38,885 bases of DNA, from the NCBI GenBank assembly GCA_030627005.1, contig DAOUSW010000018.1:1-38885 (forward strand), given 5' to 3'. Position 1 is the stretch's first letter; each line of letters begins with the position of its first letter. Under the pieces are notes generated by a model. The model did not search any database and was not told the origin of the DNA. It was given only the letters and a program-made list of their open reading frames with translations. Position numbers and translations under genes: made by a program. The stretch comes from MTP4 sp9310u (GTDB lineage Archaea > Halobacteriota > Methanosarcinia > Methanosarcinales > Methanosarcinaceae). Shown here piece after piece: positions 7,622-15,773 of the stretch.

Positions 7622-8392
7622 TTAAACTTCCTCTTCTCCTTCTTCTGTTGTCCGGATTCTTACATTTTCCAGGTATTGTTTTGCTTCTTTTGCAAGTTCA
7701 AGCATTTCTTCCCTGGTCAGGAACGGGATTTCCCGGAGGCTTTCCCGCATGCTGTGTTCGGAAATACCCTGCTGGAGCACGTAGCTGACTTCCCGGTTTT
7801 TTACATTTTCCGAAATCCATGCAGCTATCCGGGCTACCTCTTCTTTGCTTCCGATGAAGTCCCGGATAAGAGTTGTCCGGAGTTCCAGTCCGGAGGTGCC
7901 GGAGGCTGCGAGTTCGATTGTTTTTGCAACTGCTGTTGCAATTTCTTCCGGGCTTTTCCTGACGGCTTCGTATTCTTCCCAGCCCACGACTTTCCCGTAA
8001 AGTCCGGGGTCATTCGGGGGGGCTTTCACATCAATAAAGAACTTGTCGACCAGGCCTTTTTCGAGCAGTTCGGCAGCTCTTTCCGGGTAATAGCCGTTAG
8101 TGTGGATGCCCACGGAAAGCCCGAATTCCTTTGCAAACCCTGCCAGGGGTACGATTGCTTCCTGCATCAGGGGTTCTCCTCCCGAAAACACCACTGCGCT
8201 CACGAAGGGCCCGGACTTTTTGATCTGCTCCTGCACGAAACCGAGTTCCCTCAGGTCCGGCTCTTCGAGGTAGGAGTGGTTCTGGCAGTAGGGGCAGCGA
8301 AGGGGGCATCCGCGGAAAAATACGGTGACTGCGGCTTTTCCCGTCCAGTCCATGGTGGAGAGGGAAAGCGTATTTGCGTAGTTTACTTTCAT
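7622..8392 (-). CDS. nrdG: Anaerobic ribonucleotide reductase activating protein (radical SAM)
   Basis: A radical-SAM enzyme that makes the glycyl radical on NrdD by cleaving S-adenosylmethionine. The [4Fe-4S]-binding CxxxCxxC is seen near residue 30 (RGCPLRCPYCQN). It is followed by the SAM-binding GGE motif (VVFSGGEPLMQE) and later strands of the partial TIM barrel (VGIHTNGYYP, KFFIDVKAPP). At 256 residues it is longer than the short bacterial NrdG and belongs to the archaeal NrdG/PflA-like branch. It starts 60 bp after the nrdD stop on the same strand, so nrdH-nrdD-nrdG are very likely co-transcribed. The start at 8392 is the only Met ahead of the motif that fits the family. Confidence 0.93.
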   Translation of the reverse strand: MKVNYANTLSLSTMDWTGKAAVTVFFRGCPLRCPYCQNHSYLEEPDLRELGFVQEQIKKSGPFVSAVVFSGGEPLMQEAIVPLAGFAKEFGLSVGIHTNGYYPERAAELLEKGLVDKFFIDVKAPPNDPGLYGKVVGWEEYEAVRKSPEEIATAVAKTIELAASGTSGLELRTTLIRDFIGSKEEVARIAAWISENVKNREVSYVLQQGISEHSMRESLREIPFLTREEMLELAKEAKQYLENVRIRTTEEGEEEV

Positions 8393-8452
8393 GGAAACTA
8401 TCGTTCCTTGCTGTTTTTTTCTGGTACTAAAAAAGAAGGGGTTAAAGAAACC

Positions 8453-10795
8453 TCACCGGAGGTTCCTTGTACCGTAGCGTTTCCTGTCCAGGAGTTCCTG
8501 CTGTTTTCCCTTGTTCCAGCCGTCTACGGGTTGGAGGTACCCTGTGATCCTCGAGAGGTGTTCCACATTCTCCGAGCCGCACTTCGGGCATTTGTCCAGG
8601 AGCCCTGAAGCTACGTACCCTCCGTCCGTACAGACCGTCATGTCCCGCGTGAAGGCAAAGTAACCTGTCTGGGTGTTCTTTGCTATGTGCATTGCAAGTT
8701 CCTGCAGGCCGTCAGGGTCAGGGTTGCCTTCCCCGAGCCAGATGTGCATGATATTTCCGCCGTCCACGACCGGGAAGAAAGTGTGCTCGTAGTTGATCCG
8801 GTCCACCAGGGAAATGTCAGCTCCCGGCGGGATGTGGGTCCCGTTCGTATAGTAGATGGGCAGGTCATGGGTATCGTGGATTTCACGCATTGCAGCGTCC
8901 AGGTTTCCCTTGATAGTGAGCTCGGCTTTATCTGCGTACTCTTTGTGGAGCATGTCCGAAACCGCAAAGCGCTGGGCCGTGGTTTCCGCAGGGGTCCTTG
9001 CAAGGGCGATTTCCATGCCTGTTTCCTCTGAGAGTTTCTGGGCATACATTTTCATCTCAAACATCGCCCTGATCGCAAGCTTGTACGCGGCAGGAGATTC
9101 GTGCATCTGGTACCCGGTGTGGTACTGGACCATCTCGTTGATCCCGACAACCCCGATTGTGTAGACCAGGCTTTCGAAGTCCACTGCCATGGCGCCTTTT
9201 TCTCCAGTGGTCGGGTCTCTCGGGCGCTGGGAAGCAAAGGGTATCCTGTTCATTTTTATGAGGCTATTCATCCATCTCCGCTTGATCTTGAAAACTTCAA
9301 TGGCTTTGTTCATCAGAAACTTCAGTTCATTGAAGAGCTTTTCATCGTCCTGCTCGGCTTTGTAAGCTGCCCTGGGACAGTTAAGGCTCATTACCATCCA
9401 GGAACCCATGGAAAAGTGTTTTCCGTCCTCGAAATAGAGCTTGTTATTAAATTCCTCATCATCGGTGGGGTTTGAGGAAAACTGGTAGGCACAGCACTGG
9501 TAGCATGAAATGCCTTCCCCTGCTCCCCTGTATTCCGGAAGCTGGTTGTCAAAGTACGGCGTTCCGAATTTGGCCGCCAGTTCGAAGGTCATCCTGTAAA
9601 GTTCTTTATATGTCGGAAGGTCAGGGTGTTCCCTGTTGAATTCCTCGTCTTCTTCCATGAAGTCCGGTTCGAGAGAGATTTCGGGTTTCGGGAAGCTGAA
9701 CGGTTTGCCCCAGGCATCCCCTTCGAGCATGACGTCCATGATGGCCTTGAAGCCAAGGCGCACTTCCTTTTCAAGCTCCCCGTAGGTCTGCAGAGCTGCC
9801 TGTTTCCCGTTCCAGACCTTGCCCATAGCAACTACAGGCTTGTCTTTCCAGAGTTTGGGAACGCCGGGGGACAGCTGTACGGAGGAAAATACGGTCTGTC
9901 CACCCCGGGCGCACATCATCTGCATCATCTCGTAGACGAACATCTGCATGAGCTGCTTGATTTCCTTGTAGGACTTGCCCTCAAGGTAAGGTGCCAGAAA
10001 TGTCAGGAAATTGTAAAAACCCTGCCCACCTGCAAAGTTCGTCTGGGCCGAGCCCATGGCTTTCACTGCGTGGAGGAAAGCGACTTCGGCGTTTTTCGCG
10101 GGTTTTGCCACACTTGACTGTGTCCCTACCCCGTCGGGCATGAGCCCGTAGTAGAAGAAGTAGCGCAGGTCCCAGTCCTGGCAAAATGGCCTTGTCCCCA
10201 TGTATTCAAGGTCGTGGATATGGAAGTCCCCGTTAAGGTGCAGGTCGGCAAGTTCCTTTGGCATGAGCAGGAGGTTCTGTTCCTTGGACATCTTGTCGGC
10301 TTTTTTCTTGTGGGAGGTTTCGGCATTGTTGAGCTGGTTGGCGTTGTCGTTTGCCTCAAAACCGTATCCCGTATCAATTTCATATGCATCGTAGACCGAG
10401 GCCCCGACCCTGGTCATGATATTCCTCCACTCCACATGTCCCCTTTCAAGGAGAATGGTGTTCACTATTTCACGGATCAGGGGGCCTGAGAGAAACTTTG
10501 CGTTCATCCTGCGGATGATTCTTTCAGCCTCTTTTGCGATATCTACAGCTTCTTCTTTCGTTATCGCGGGCTTGTTGTAAAAGATCTCGCTGAGTTTTGT
10601 TTCTTTCAGGAGCTGGTTCACAATGATGTTCCGGTCCCAGTTAACTATAAAACCGTCTGTTGTCCTGACCTTCGGGAGGGAGGGAAGGGACAGCCCGTCA
10701 AGTGTTTTTTGCACGGGCTGGTTGTCGGAGAGCTGGCCATCGGAGAGCTGGCTATCTGATAAGAGAGTGTCGCCTGTCATTTTACTCATCTTCAC
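8453..10795 (-). CDS. nrdD: Anaerobic (class III) ribonucleoside-triphosphate reductase
   Basis: Glycyl-radical enzyme that reduces ribonucleotides to deoxyribonucleotides without oxygen. Residues about 40-135 are an ATP-cone (VRTTDGFIVNWDRNIIVNQL and further), the allosteric site. The large catalytic barrel follows, with GISCYQCCAYQF holding candidate active-site cysteines. The C-terminus has RITGYLQPVDGWNKGKQ, where the Gly near residue 752 is the expected radical site. The C-terminal zinc ribbon is odd: CPKC is intact, but the first pair reads CTDG, so only one of its two usual cysteines is present. The first ~30 residues contain an S-D-x-Q-L repeat, not part of the fold. The ORF opens at GTG 10795; ATGs at 10789 and 10780 are alternatives. 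The redoxin gene nrdH ends 19 bp upstream and nrdG follows. Confidence 0.95.
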   Translation of the reverse strand: MKMSKMTGDTLLSDSQLSDGQLSDNQPVQKTLDGLSLPSLPKVRTTDGFIVNWDRNIIVNQLLKETKLSEIFYNKPAITKEEAVDIAKEAERIIRRMNAKFLSGPLIREIVNTILLERGHVEWRNIMTRVGASVYDAYEIDTGYGFEANDNANQLNNAETSHKKKADKMSKEQNLLLMPKELADLHLNGDFHIHDLEYMGTRPFCQDWDLRYFFYYGLMPDGVGTQSSVAKPAKNAEVAFLHAVKAMGSAQTNFAGGQGFYNFLTFLAPYLEGKSYKEIKQLMQMFVYEMMQMMCARGGQTVFSSVQLSPGVPKLWKDKPVVAMGKVWNGKQAALQTYGELEKEVRLGFKAIMDVMLEGDAWGKPFSFPKPEISLEPDFMEEDEEFNREHPDLPTYKELYRMTFELAAKFGTPYFDNQLPEYRGAGEGISCYQCCAYQFSSNPTDDEEFNNKLYFEDGKHFSMGSWMVMSLNCPRAAYKAEQDDEKLFNELKFLMNKAIEVFKIKRRWMNSLIKMNRIPFASQRPRDPTTGEKGAMAVDFESLVYTIGVVGINEMVQYHTGYQMHESPAAYKLAIRAMFEMKMYAQKLSEETGMEIALARTPAETTAQRFAVSDMLHKEYADKAELTIKGNLDAAMREIHDTHDLPIYYTNGTHIPPGADISLVDRINYEHTFFPVVDGGNIMHIWLGEGNPDPDGLQELAMHIAKNTQTGYFAFTRDMTVCTDGGYVASGLLDKCPKCGSENVEHLSRITGYLQPVDGWNKGKQQELLDRKRYGTRNLR

Positions 10796-10814
10796 TTGCT
10801 GTTTTCAGGGACTC

Positions 10815-11066
10815 TTAAAGAATGCCCTGGAATTTTTCCGGATTCACTTCATCCCCGTTGAAAAGTTTTTCATGGGTTAAGAAGGTGTCATCGACCTGTA
10901 ATACAGGTGCTGTTACTGTAAATACCCCATTGAAGCGCAGTTCGGTGAGGGCTTCCGGGGTGGCCATATCCGCGACTTCGAAGTCCACTGAATTTGTTTT
11001 CAAAAACTGTTTTAACTTGTTGCACTTCGGGCAGCGTTCTGTTGTGTAGACTACTATTTTTGACAT
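10815..11066 (-). CDS. nrdH: NrdH-like glutaredoxin/redoxin for anaerobic ribonucleotide reductase
   Basis: An 83-residue thioredoxin-fold redoxin with the active-site CPKC at residues 13-16 (YTTERCPKCNKLKQFL). The cis-proline region is TVTAPVLQVDD. The start is supported by AGGAAG six or so bases upstream. It is the first gene of a tight nrdH-nrdD-nrdG run. In Methanosarcina barkeri an NrdH-type redoxin, fed by a ferredoxin:disulfide reductase, is known to supply electrons to NrdD; the arrangement here fits that role (established for the relative, inferred here). A TATA-like AAATATAATATG on the minus strand at about 11120-11140 may be the operon promoter. Confidence 0.9.
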   Translation of the reverse strand: MSKIVVYTTERCPKCNKLKQFLKTNSVDFEVADMATPEALTELRFNGVFTVTAPVLQVDDTFLTHEKLFNGDEVNPEKFQGIL

Positions 11067-11664
11067 GCTTCCTGACCCTCTCTACATTTTATTTATTGTA
11101 TTTATTTATTGTATTTATCCATACATATTATATTTATTTCTAGTGTGTGGGGGGTGAGCGTCCGGATGCAAAGTGCATCGCAGTAACAAAATAAAGCCCC
11201 ACCCGAGCTGCCGTTCCTGAGCTGACTCTCAAGCTATATCTTGCGAATTTCCGTGTCCGCAATACAGGGACAGGGAGAGCAGTTTTAGGAAGGCGACCCC
11301 TTTTGATCTCGTTTTTCTCATTTTCTGGAATGGATATTTTTAACTTTTCGTGTAGATATTCTAAATGTTCTGGAGCTTAATAATGCTTTTTCATTCCAGT
11401 TCTGTATACAACTAATATTAGTTTGTTACCATATCTGGTCACAGATTAGGAGAACTACGTTTTTCAGTATTTTTCACTTTACTGATTCTTCATTTTATCT
11501 GTTTAGCTTATCAGTTTTTCCACATTTGTTATTGTTCCGGCATATTCTGCCGCTTTGTTCGGGCTTTCCGGGTTTCGAGTTTCTGGACCCTTTTACTTAT
11601 TCAACTTTTCGCCCCCTCTTCTCCGGAGGACATTACACATCATAAAAAACCTAATTACAAAAAA
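11067..11664. other. 600-bp spacer between nrdH and radB with a GC-rich, hairpin-rich segment
   Basis: No coding frame is convincing. 11150-11310 is GC-richer than its flanks and holds several small stems: GATGCA-AAG-TGCATC at 11165-11179, TGTCC/GGACA at about 11255-11273, and TTGCG/CGCAA at about 11241-11262. This could be a small RNA or an upstream leader of the nrd operon. I cannot assign a family. The flanks are AT-rich promoter-type DNA. Confidence 0.3.
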
Positions 11665-12390
11665 ATGTTATATCATTTGTCTGTTATACCCTCTGTCAAG
11701 TGTAAAAAGAGGTGTCATCCCATAGAAAAATTACTGCCTTCCGGCTGCAAACCCCTGGACGACCTCCTTGGAGGAGGTTTTGAAAAAGGAATCGTAACCC
11801 AGATTTTCGGGGTTGCAGGAAGCGGAAAAACCAATGTCTGCATCCAGCTTGCCGTAGAATGTGTAAAGCAGGGGCAAAAGGTCATTTTCATCGATACCGA
11901 AGGGTTTTCTCCTTCCCGTTTCAAGCAGATTGCCGGGGAAAATGCAAAGGAAATTGCAAAAAAAATCATAATCTACGAGCCTCTGAACTTTGAAGAGCAG
12001 TATTCGGCAGTAAGAGAAGTGGAAAAGATAGCCGGTGAAAACATAGGGCTCGTTGTCCTGGACTCTGCCACAGCTTACTACAGGTTCGAACTTGAGGATG
12101 ATGAAAAGAGCCTGAAAAGCCGCCGGGAACTGGCAAGCCAGATCGGTTTCCTCCACGCCCTTGCCCGGAAATTCGGCTTTGCCGCGGTCATAACTAACCA
12201 GGTTTATTCCGACATCAGCGCTGGCGGAGTGCGTCCTCTGGGCGGCACTTCAATGGAACACATCTCAAAGACCATCCTCCAGCTCGAACGCACTGGCGAG
12301 GGGAAAAGGCGCGCCATCCTCTTCAAACACCGCTCCCGTCCCGAAGGTTCCACCTGCTTGTTCACGATTACGGCGGACGGGCTCCGGTGA
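11665..12390 (+). CDS. radB: DNA repair and recombination protein RadB
   Basis: Archaeal RecA/Rad51 paralog consisting of only the ATPase core; it assists RadA and Hef/Hjc-type recombination. It shows LDDLLGGGFEKGIVTQIFG, Walker A GVAGSGKT (about residues 50-57), the Walker-B-type strand IGLVVLDSAT and the L2-like region QVYSDISAGGVRPLGG. It lacks the N-terminal HhH domain of RadA, as RadB should. At 241 residues it is slightly long: the first ~22 residues precede the family's usual LPSGCKPLD start and no ribosome-binding site lies before the ATG, so the start is uncertain and a later non-ATG start is possible. The TGA stop is followed immediately by a 14-bp tandem array. Confidence 0.93.
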   Translation: MLYHLSVIPSVKCKKRCHPIEKLLPSGCKPLDDLLGGGFEKGIVTQIFGVAGSGKTNVCIQLAVECVKQGQKVIFIDTEGFSPSRFKQIAGENAKEIAKKIIIYEPLNFEEQYSAVREVEKIAGENIGLVVLDSATAYYRFELEDDEKSLKSRRELASQIGFLHALARKFGFAAVITNQVYSDISAGGVRPLGGTSMEHISKTILQLERTGEGKRRAILFKHRSRPEGSTCLFTITADGLR

Positions 12391-12454
12391 TAGGTTCTCA
12401 GTGGTAGGTTCTCAGTGGTAGGTTCTCAGTGGTAGGTTCTCGGTTATAGGTTCT
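12391..12454. repeat. 14-bp tandem repeat abutting the radB stop, 4.5 copies
   Basis: Three perfect copies of TAGGTTCTCAGTGG, one diverged copy and a partial one begin at the base after the radB stop codon. A second short duplication of GAAAAAGTAGTGTTGTAAA follows at 12471-12508. Confidence 0.95.
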
Positions 12455-12639
12455 TTTTGTGGAAACCAACGAAAAAGTAGTGTTGTAAAGAAAAAGTAGT
12501 GATGTAAAGAAATCCGTAACTCCGTAAATGTTTCAAAAAATGTAAATTTTCCCGGAAACTTCCGGGATTTCCGGGTTTAAAACCCGTTTTAAAAGCCTAT
12601 TTCTGCTCAGAGTTTTTCTTCCTTTTCTTTGTTTTATCC

Positions 12640-13743
12640 TCAGCGTTCCCTGCTTCCGGCTATGAATTCTTCGGTCCGGCTGTAGGCTTCGCCGTCCGGG
12701 TACTGGATTGCGGGGTGTTTCATGAAGTAGGAGGCTGGAGAATAGAGCACCCCGCCGATTCCCCGATCCAGGGCAAGCTTGCAGCAGCGGATGGCGTCGA
12801 TGACCACACCTGCGGAGTTCGGGGAGTCTTCTACCGAGAGCCGGAGTTCAAGGTTCATGGGCACGTCCCCGAAGAGCCTGCCTTCCATCCTGAGGAAACA
12901 GACTTTGTTGTCTTTCTGCCAGGCCACGTAATCGCTCGGACCTATGTGGATATTTTCTTCCTCGAGTTTTTGGGAGAGCACGGACTGGACTGCTTCGGTT
13001 TTTGATTCCCTTTTGGAAGCCAGACGGTCCTGATTGAGCATGTTAAGGAAGTCGGTATTTCCTCCCGTATTAAGCTGGTAGGTCCGGTCGAGTTTTACCC
13101 CGCGCTTTTCAAAGAGGTCTGCCAGGACCCTGTGGGTGATGGTTGCCCCTAGCTGGGCTTTGATATCGTCTCCTATGATAGGGAGGTTCTTTTCTTCAAA
13201 ACGTTTTGCCCAGGCCTTGTTGCTTGCGATGAAGACGGGCATGTTGTTTATGAATCCTATCCCTGCGTCCAGGGCGCATTCGGCATAGAAGCGGACGGCT
13301 TCCTCGGACCCCACCGGAAGGTAGTTCAGGAGCATCTCGGCACCCGAACTTTTCAGTTCCTCCACAATATCTTCTTTTGTGGAATCAGGCTCTTTCGCGG
13401 GCACAAAGGTGTACTTTTCAGCATAGTTTTTCATATGGTCCGAGACTCCGTCAAGGAGTTTCCCCATTTTAACCTCCACACCCGTGACCGGGATCTCAGG
13501 ACAAAAAACCGTCGTGCAGTTCGGAGGGGCGAAAATAGCCTCGGAGACATCCTTTCCCACTTTCCGGGCGTCGATGTCAAAAGCGGCCACGACTTCAATG
13601 TCACCGGGTCTGTATCCCCCCAGTTCCCGGTGCATCAACCCTATAGGTTCACGTATGTTGTCGTTTTTGTAATACTCAATACCCTGTATCAGGGAGCTTG
13701 CACAGTTTCCGATCCCTGTGATAGCTATTTTTATTTTCTTCAT
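12640..13743 (-). CDS. ino1: Inositol-1-phosphate (myo-inositol-3-phosphate) synthase
   Basis: Converts glucose-6-phosphate to inositol-phosphate with NAD, giving the headgroup of archaeal phosphatidylinositol lipids. The N-terminal Rossmann motif is ITGIGNCASSLIQGIEYY (residues 8-25). The family's middle signature is GDDIKAQLGATITHRVLADL, and the lipid-synthesis-type tail has LELRLSVEDSPNSAGVVIDA. At 367 residues it matches the short archaeal and actinobacterial form rather than the ~510-residue eukaryotic one. The ATG at 13743 has GGAGAG about 10 bases upstream. It faces radB (convergent) and diverges from the isomerase gene. The ends of the fold are complete and nothing is missing. Confidence 0.93.
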   Translation of the reverse strand: MKKIKIAITGIGNCASSLIQGIEYYKNDNIREPIGLMHRELGGYRPGDIEVVAAFDIDARKVGKDVSEAIFAPPNCTTVFCPEIPVTGVEVKMGKLLDGVSDHMKNYAEKYTFVPAKEPDSTKEDIVEELKSSGAEMLLNYLPVGSEEAVRFYAECALDAGIGFINNMPVFIASNKAWAKRFEEKNLPIIGDDIKAQLGATITHRVLADLFEKRGVKLDRTYQLNTGGNTDFLNMLNQDRLASKRESKTEAVQSVLSQKLEEENIHIGPSDYVAWQKDNKVCFLRMEGRLFGDVPMNLELRLSVEDSPNSAGVVIDAIRCCKLALDRGIGGVLYSPASYFMKHPAIQYPDGEAYSRTEEFIAGSRER

Positions 13744-14307
13744 AAGCGCTTACTCTCCGGTGAACACCCTGATTATCTTAAGTTTGTCAATTTGTTTAAA
13801 TTTGCCAATTTGTTTTAATTTGTCAATTTGTTTTAATTTGAATTTAGTTGAGTTGGATTAGTTGAGTTGAATTTAGTTGAATTTAGTTGAGTTGGATTAG
13901 TTGAATTTTAAGTCTTGTATTATTTAGACAGTCACTCTATAAATTAATTCATGCAAACTTTCCCTGAATATCCCCAAATGTCCCCAAATACATACTGATT
14001 TTATACATATTTAAAAATCGCTGCCCAATCACTATATATAAAAATTATATTATAAATCCTCTCAAAAGCCTTTTTCTATTGAGATAAATATCTTTAGTTT
14101 TCTGCCAGGTCCGGGAATTAAAATACTTCTTTATTTTGAAAAAGGGAAAAGATCTATTGGAAAATTGAACCGAAAGTTGAATAGTTTTTTATCGGATGTG
14201 GGGCTTGAAAGGGAAGCCAGAGATTTTTGGCGGGAGTCAGCTTTAAGGCAAAATCAAGCTTTACAGCGATTGCAGAATTAAAAACTTCACACCGGACAGT
14301 GATTTGC
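13744..14307. other. Divergent promoter spacer with AT-rich tandem repeats
   Basis: 13783-13908 holds imperfect repeats, first AATTTGTCAATTTGTTTT-like 18-bp units, then GTTGAGTTGGATTAGTTGA-like units. A TATA-type CTATATATAAAA lies at 14031-14042 on the plus strand and may drive the isomerase gene. I see no gene in this stretch. Confidence 0.6.
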
Positions 14308-15327
14308 ATGAGGACGATTGACTGGAATGAGGAGTCCAATTCCGTTATGCTTGTGGACCAGACCCTGCTCCCTAAAGAGTACAGGGTAATCGAATGCAAA
14401 ACCCTTAGTTCCCTCTGTGAGGCGATCAAGAGCCTCAGGGTCCGGGGGGCGCCTGCACTCGGGGCTGCCGGGGGTTTCGGGATTGCTCTTGCAGCTTACC
14501 TGAGCAGCGCAAAGGATATGGACAGCATAATGCGGGACCTTAAGGTGGCTGGAAAAGCCATCGTATCAACCCGGCCCACGGCCGTGAACCTTAGCTGGGG
14601 TGTGAAACGGGTCCTGGATGCTTTGTCGGACGCCTATGACGTCGCCGGGGTCCGGGACATTGCCCTTTACGAGGCCCGGGCTATTGCCGACGAAGACGTG
14701 TATATCAATAAGCTGATAGGAAAACACGGGGCCAAACTCCTGGAAGACGGGGACACGGTGCTCACGCACTGCAACGCCGGCAGGATGGCCTGTGTGGACT
14801 GGGGCACAGCCCTTGGCGTGGTACGCTCCGCAGTTGAGCAGGGTAAGGAAATCAAGGTCATTGCCTGCGAGACCAGGCCCCTTAACCAGGGCAGCCGGAT
14901 TACCACCTGGGAACTGATGCAGGATAAAATCCCTGTCACCCTGATCACGGACTCCATGGCTGGCTGGGCAATGCGCCAGGAACTTGTAAACAAAGTGATC
15001 GTAGGGGCTGACCGGATCACCCAGGACGCCGTCTTCAACAAGATCGGGACCTATACCCACTCAGTGCTTGCGCGGGAGCATGAAATCCCCTTCTACGTTG
15101 CAGCCCCGGTCTCCAGCTTTGATTTCAAGGGCTGGGAGGGCAGTGTGAAAATAGAGATGCGGGACCCTGACGAACTTCGCTTCTTCGGCTCCGAACAGCT
15201 AGCCCCCGGAGACGTGGAAGTCTACAACCCTGCCTTTGATGCAACCCCCATGGAAAACGTGAGTGCGGTCATCACGGAGAAAGGAGTGTTTTACCCGCCT
15301 TTCCTGCTGGATGAGGTGCGCGTCTGA
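14308..15327 (+). CDS. mtnA: S-methyl-5-thioribose-1-phosphate isomerase (MtnA/eIF2B-alpha-like)
   Basis: Sugar-phosphate aldose-ketose isomerase of the MtnA family, used for methylthioadenosine or 5-deoxyribose salvage. Family motifs occur in order: RGAPALGAAGGFGIALA, NLSWGVKRVLDA, THCNAGRMACVDWGTALG with the catalytic Cys, ETRPLNQGSRITTWEL, and GADRITQDAVFNKIGTY with the catalytic Asp. I choose the ATG at 14308, giving 339 residues starting MRTIDWNEESN as family members do; an upstream start at 14227 would add 27 unlike residues. In methanogens this family may act on 5-deoxyribose-1-phosphate as well as methylthioribose-1-phosphate, so substrate range is inferred. It stands alone on the plus strand. 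The archaeal ribose-1,5-bisphosphate isomerase is a near relative but less likely given the CNAG/GADRI pattern and length. Confidence 0.88.
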   Translation: MRTIDWNEESNSVMLVDQTLLPKEYRVIECKTLSSLCEAIKSLRVRGAPALGAAGGFGIALAAYLSSAKDMDSIMRDLKVAGKAIVSTRPTAVNLSWGVKRVLDALSDAYDVAGVRDIALYEARAIADEDVYINKLIGKHGAKLLEDGDTVLTHCNAGRMACVDWGTALGVVRSAVEQGKEIKVIACETRPLNQGSRITTWELMQDKIPVTLITDSMAGWAMRQELVNKVIVGADRITQDAVFNKIGTYTHSVLAREHEIPFYVAAPVSSFDFKGWEGSVKIEMRDPDELRFFGSEQLAPGDVEVYNPAFDATPMENVSAVITEKGVFYPPFLLDEVRV

Positions 15328-15416
15328 GGGGTATTTCCCCTTTTCCGGGCTTTCACTCCCTGAATCCGTTCTTTCGGATTTATTCTACCGGGTCCACTCT
15401 CTGAATCTACTCTGCT

Positions 15417-15428
15417 GGATTTATATAT
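15417..15428 (+). promoter_or_regulatory. Candidate TATA box for the Sec61-beta gene
   Basis: GGATTTATATATC on the plus strand, about 155 bases before the Sec61-beta ATG. It is the best TATA-like stretch between the isomerase stop and that gene. Confidence 0.35.
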
Positions 15429-15580
15429 CATAACTGTAAATTACCTGATGATTATCAAAATTGGCAGAAATATCAATTGTTTGATTTCAACTCTGATTTC
15501 AATTGTTTGTATCTGCCTTATACGAACGTCTGATATTCATCAAAAATTACCTTCCATTGATCAATAAAGGTGTTTAACTC

Positions 15581-15748
15581 ATGGCTAAAAAATCAGGCAG
15601 CGGTCTTCAGTCCTCCGCAGGGCTGATGCGCTACTACGAAGCGGACAAAAATGCAATCCAGGTCCAGCCCAAGATGGTGCTTATTGCCGGAGCCATTGTG
15701 GGACTGGCAGTATTATTCTTGAGTGCGGCTAACGGCTTCTGGCCGTAA
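15581..15748 (+). CDS. Preprotein translocase subunit Sec61-beta
   Basis: A 55-residue single-span membrane protein, the small beta subunit of the archaeal SecYE-beta channel. It starts MAKKSGSGLQSSAGLMRYYE, with the family's basic N-terminus, SAGLMRYY motif and a conserved DxxAIQVQPK stretch just before the membrane span (MVLIAGAIVGLAVLFLSAAN). The ATG follows AAAGGTG by about 8 bases, a good ribosome-binding site. It was not found as a long frame because of its size. The next gene's frame begins inside or just after it, so the two are probably co-transcribed. Confidence 0.95.
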   Translation: MAKKSGSGLQSSAGLMRYYEADKNAIQVQPKMVLIAGAIVGLAVLFLSAANGFWP

Positions 15749-15773
15749 CCATATTTTTCCGGTCAGGGTTCCC

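Noticed and set aside
7676..8608. Long plus-strand frames opposite nrdG, nrdD, mutS-like, thermosome and sepS genes
   Set aside because: They are Cys/Phe/His-rich antisense shadows of well-identified genes with no family motifs of their own.
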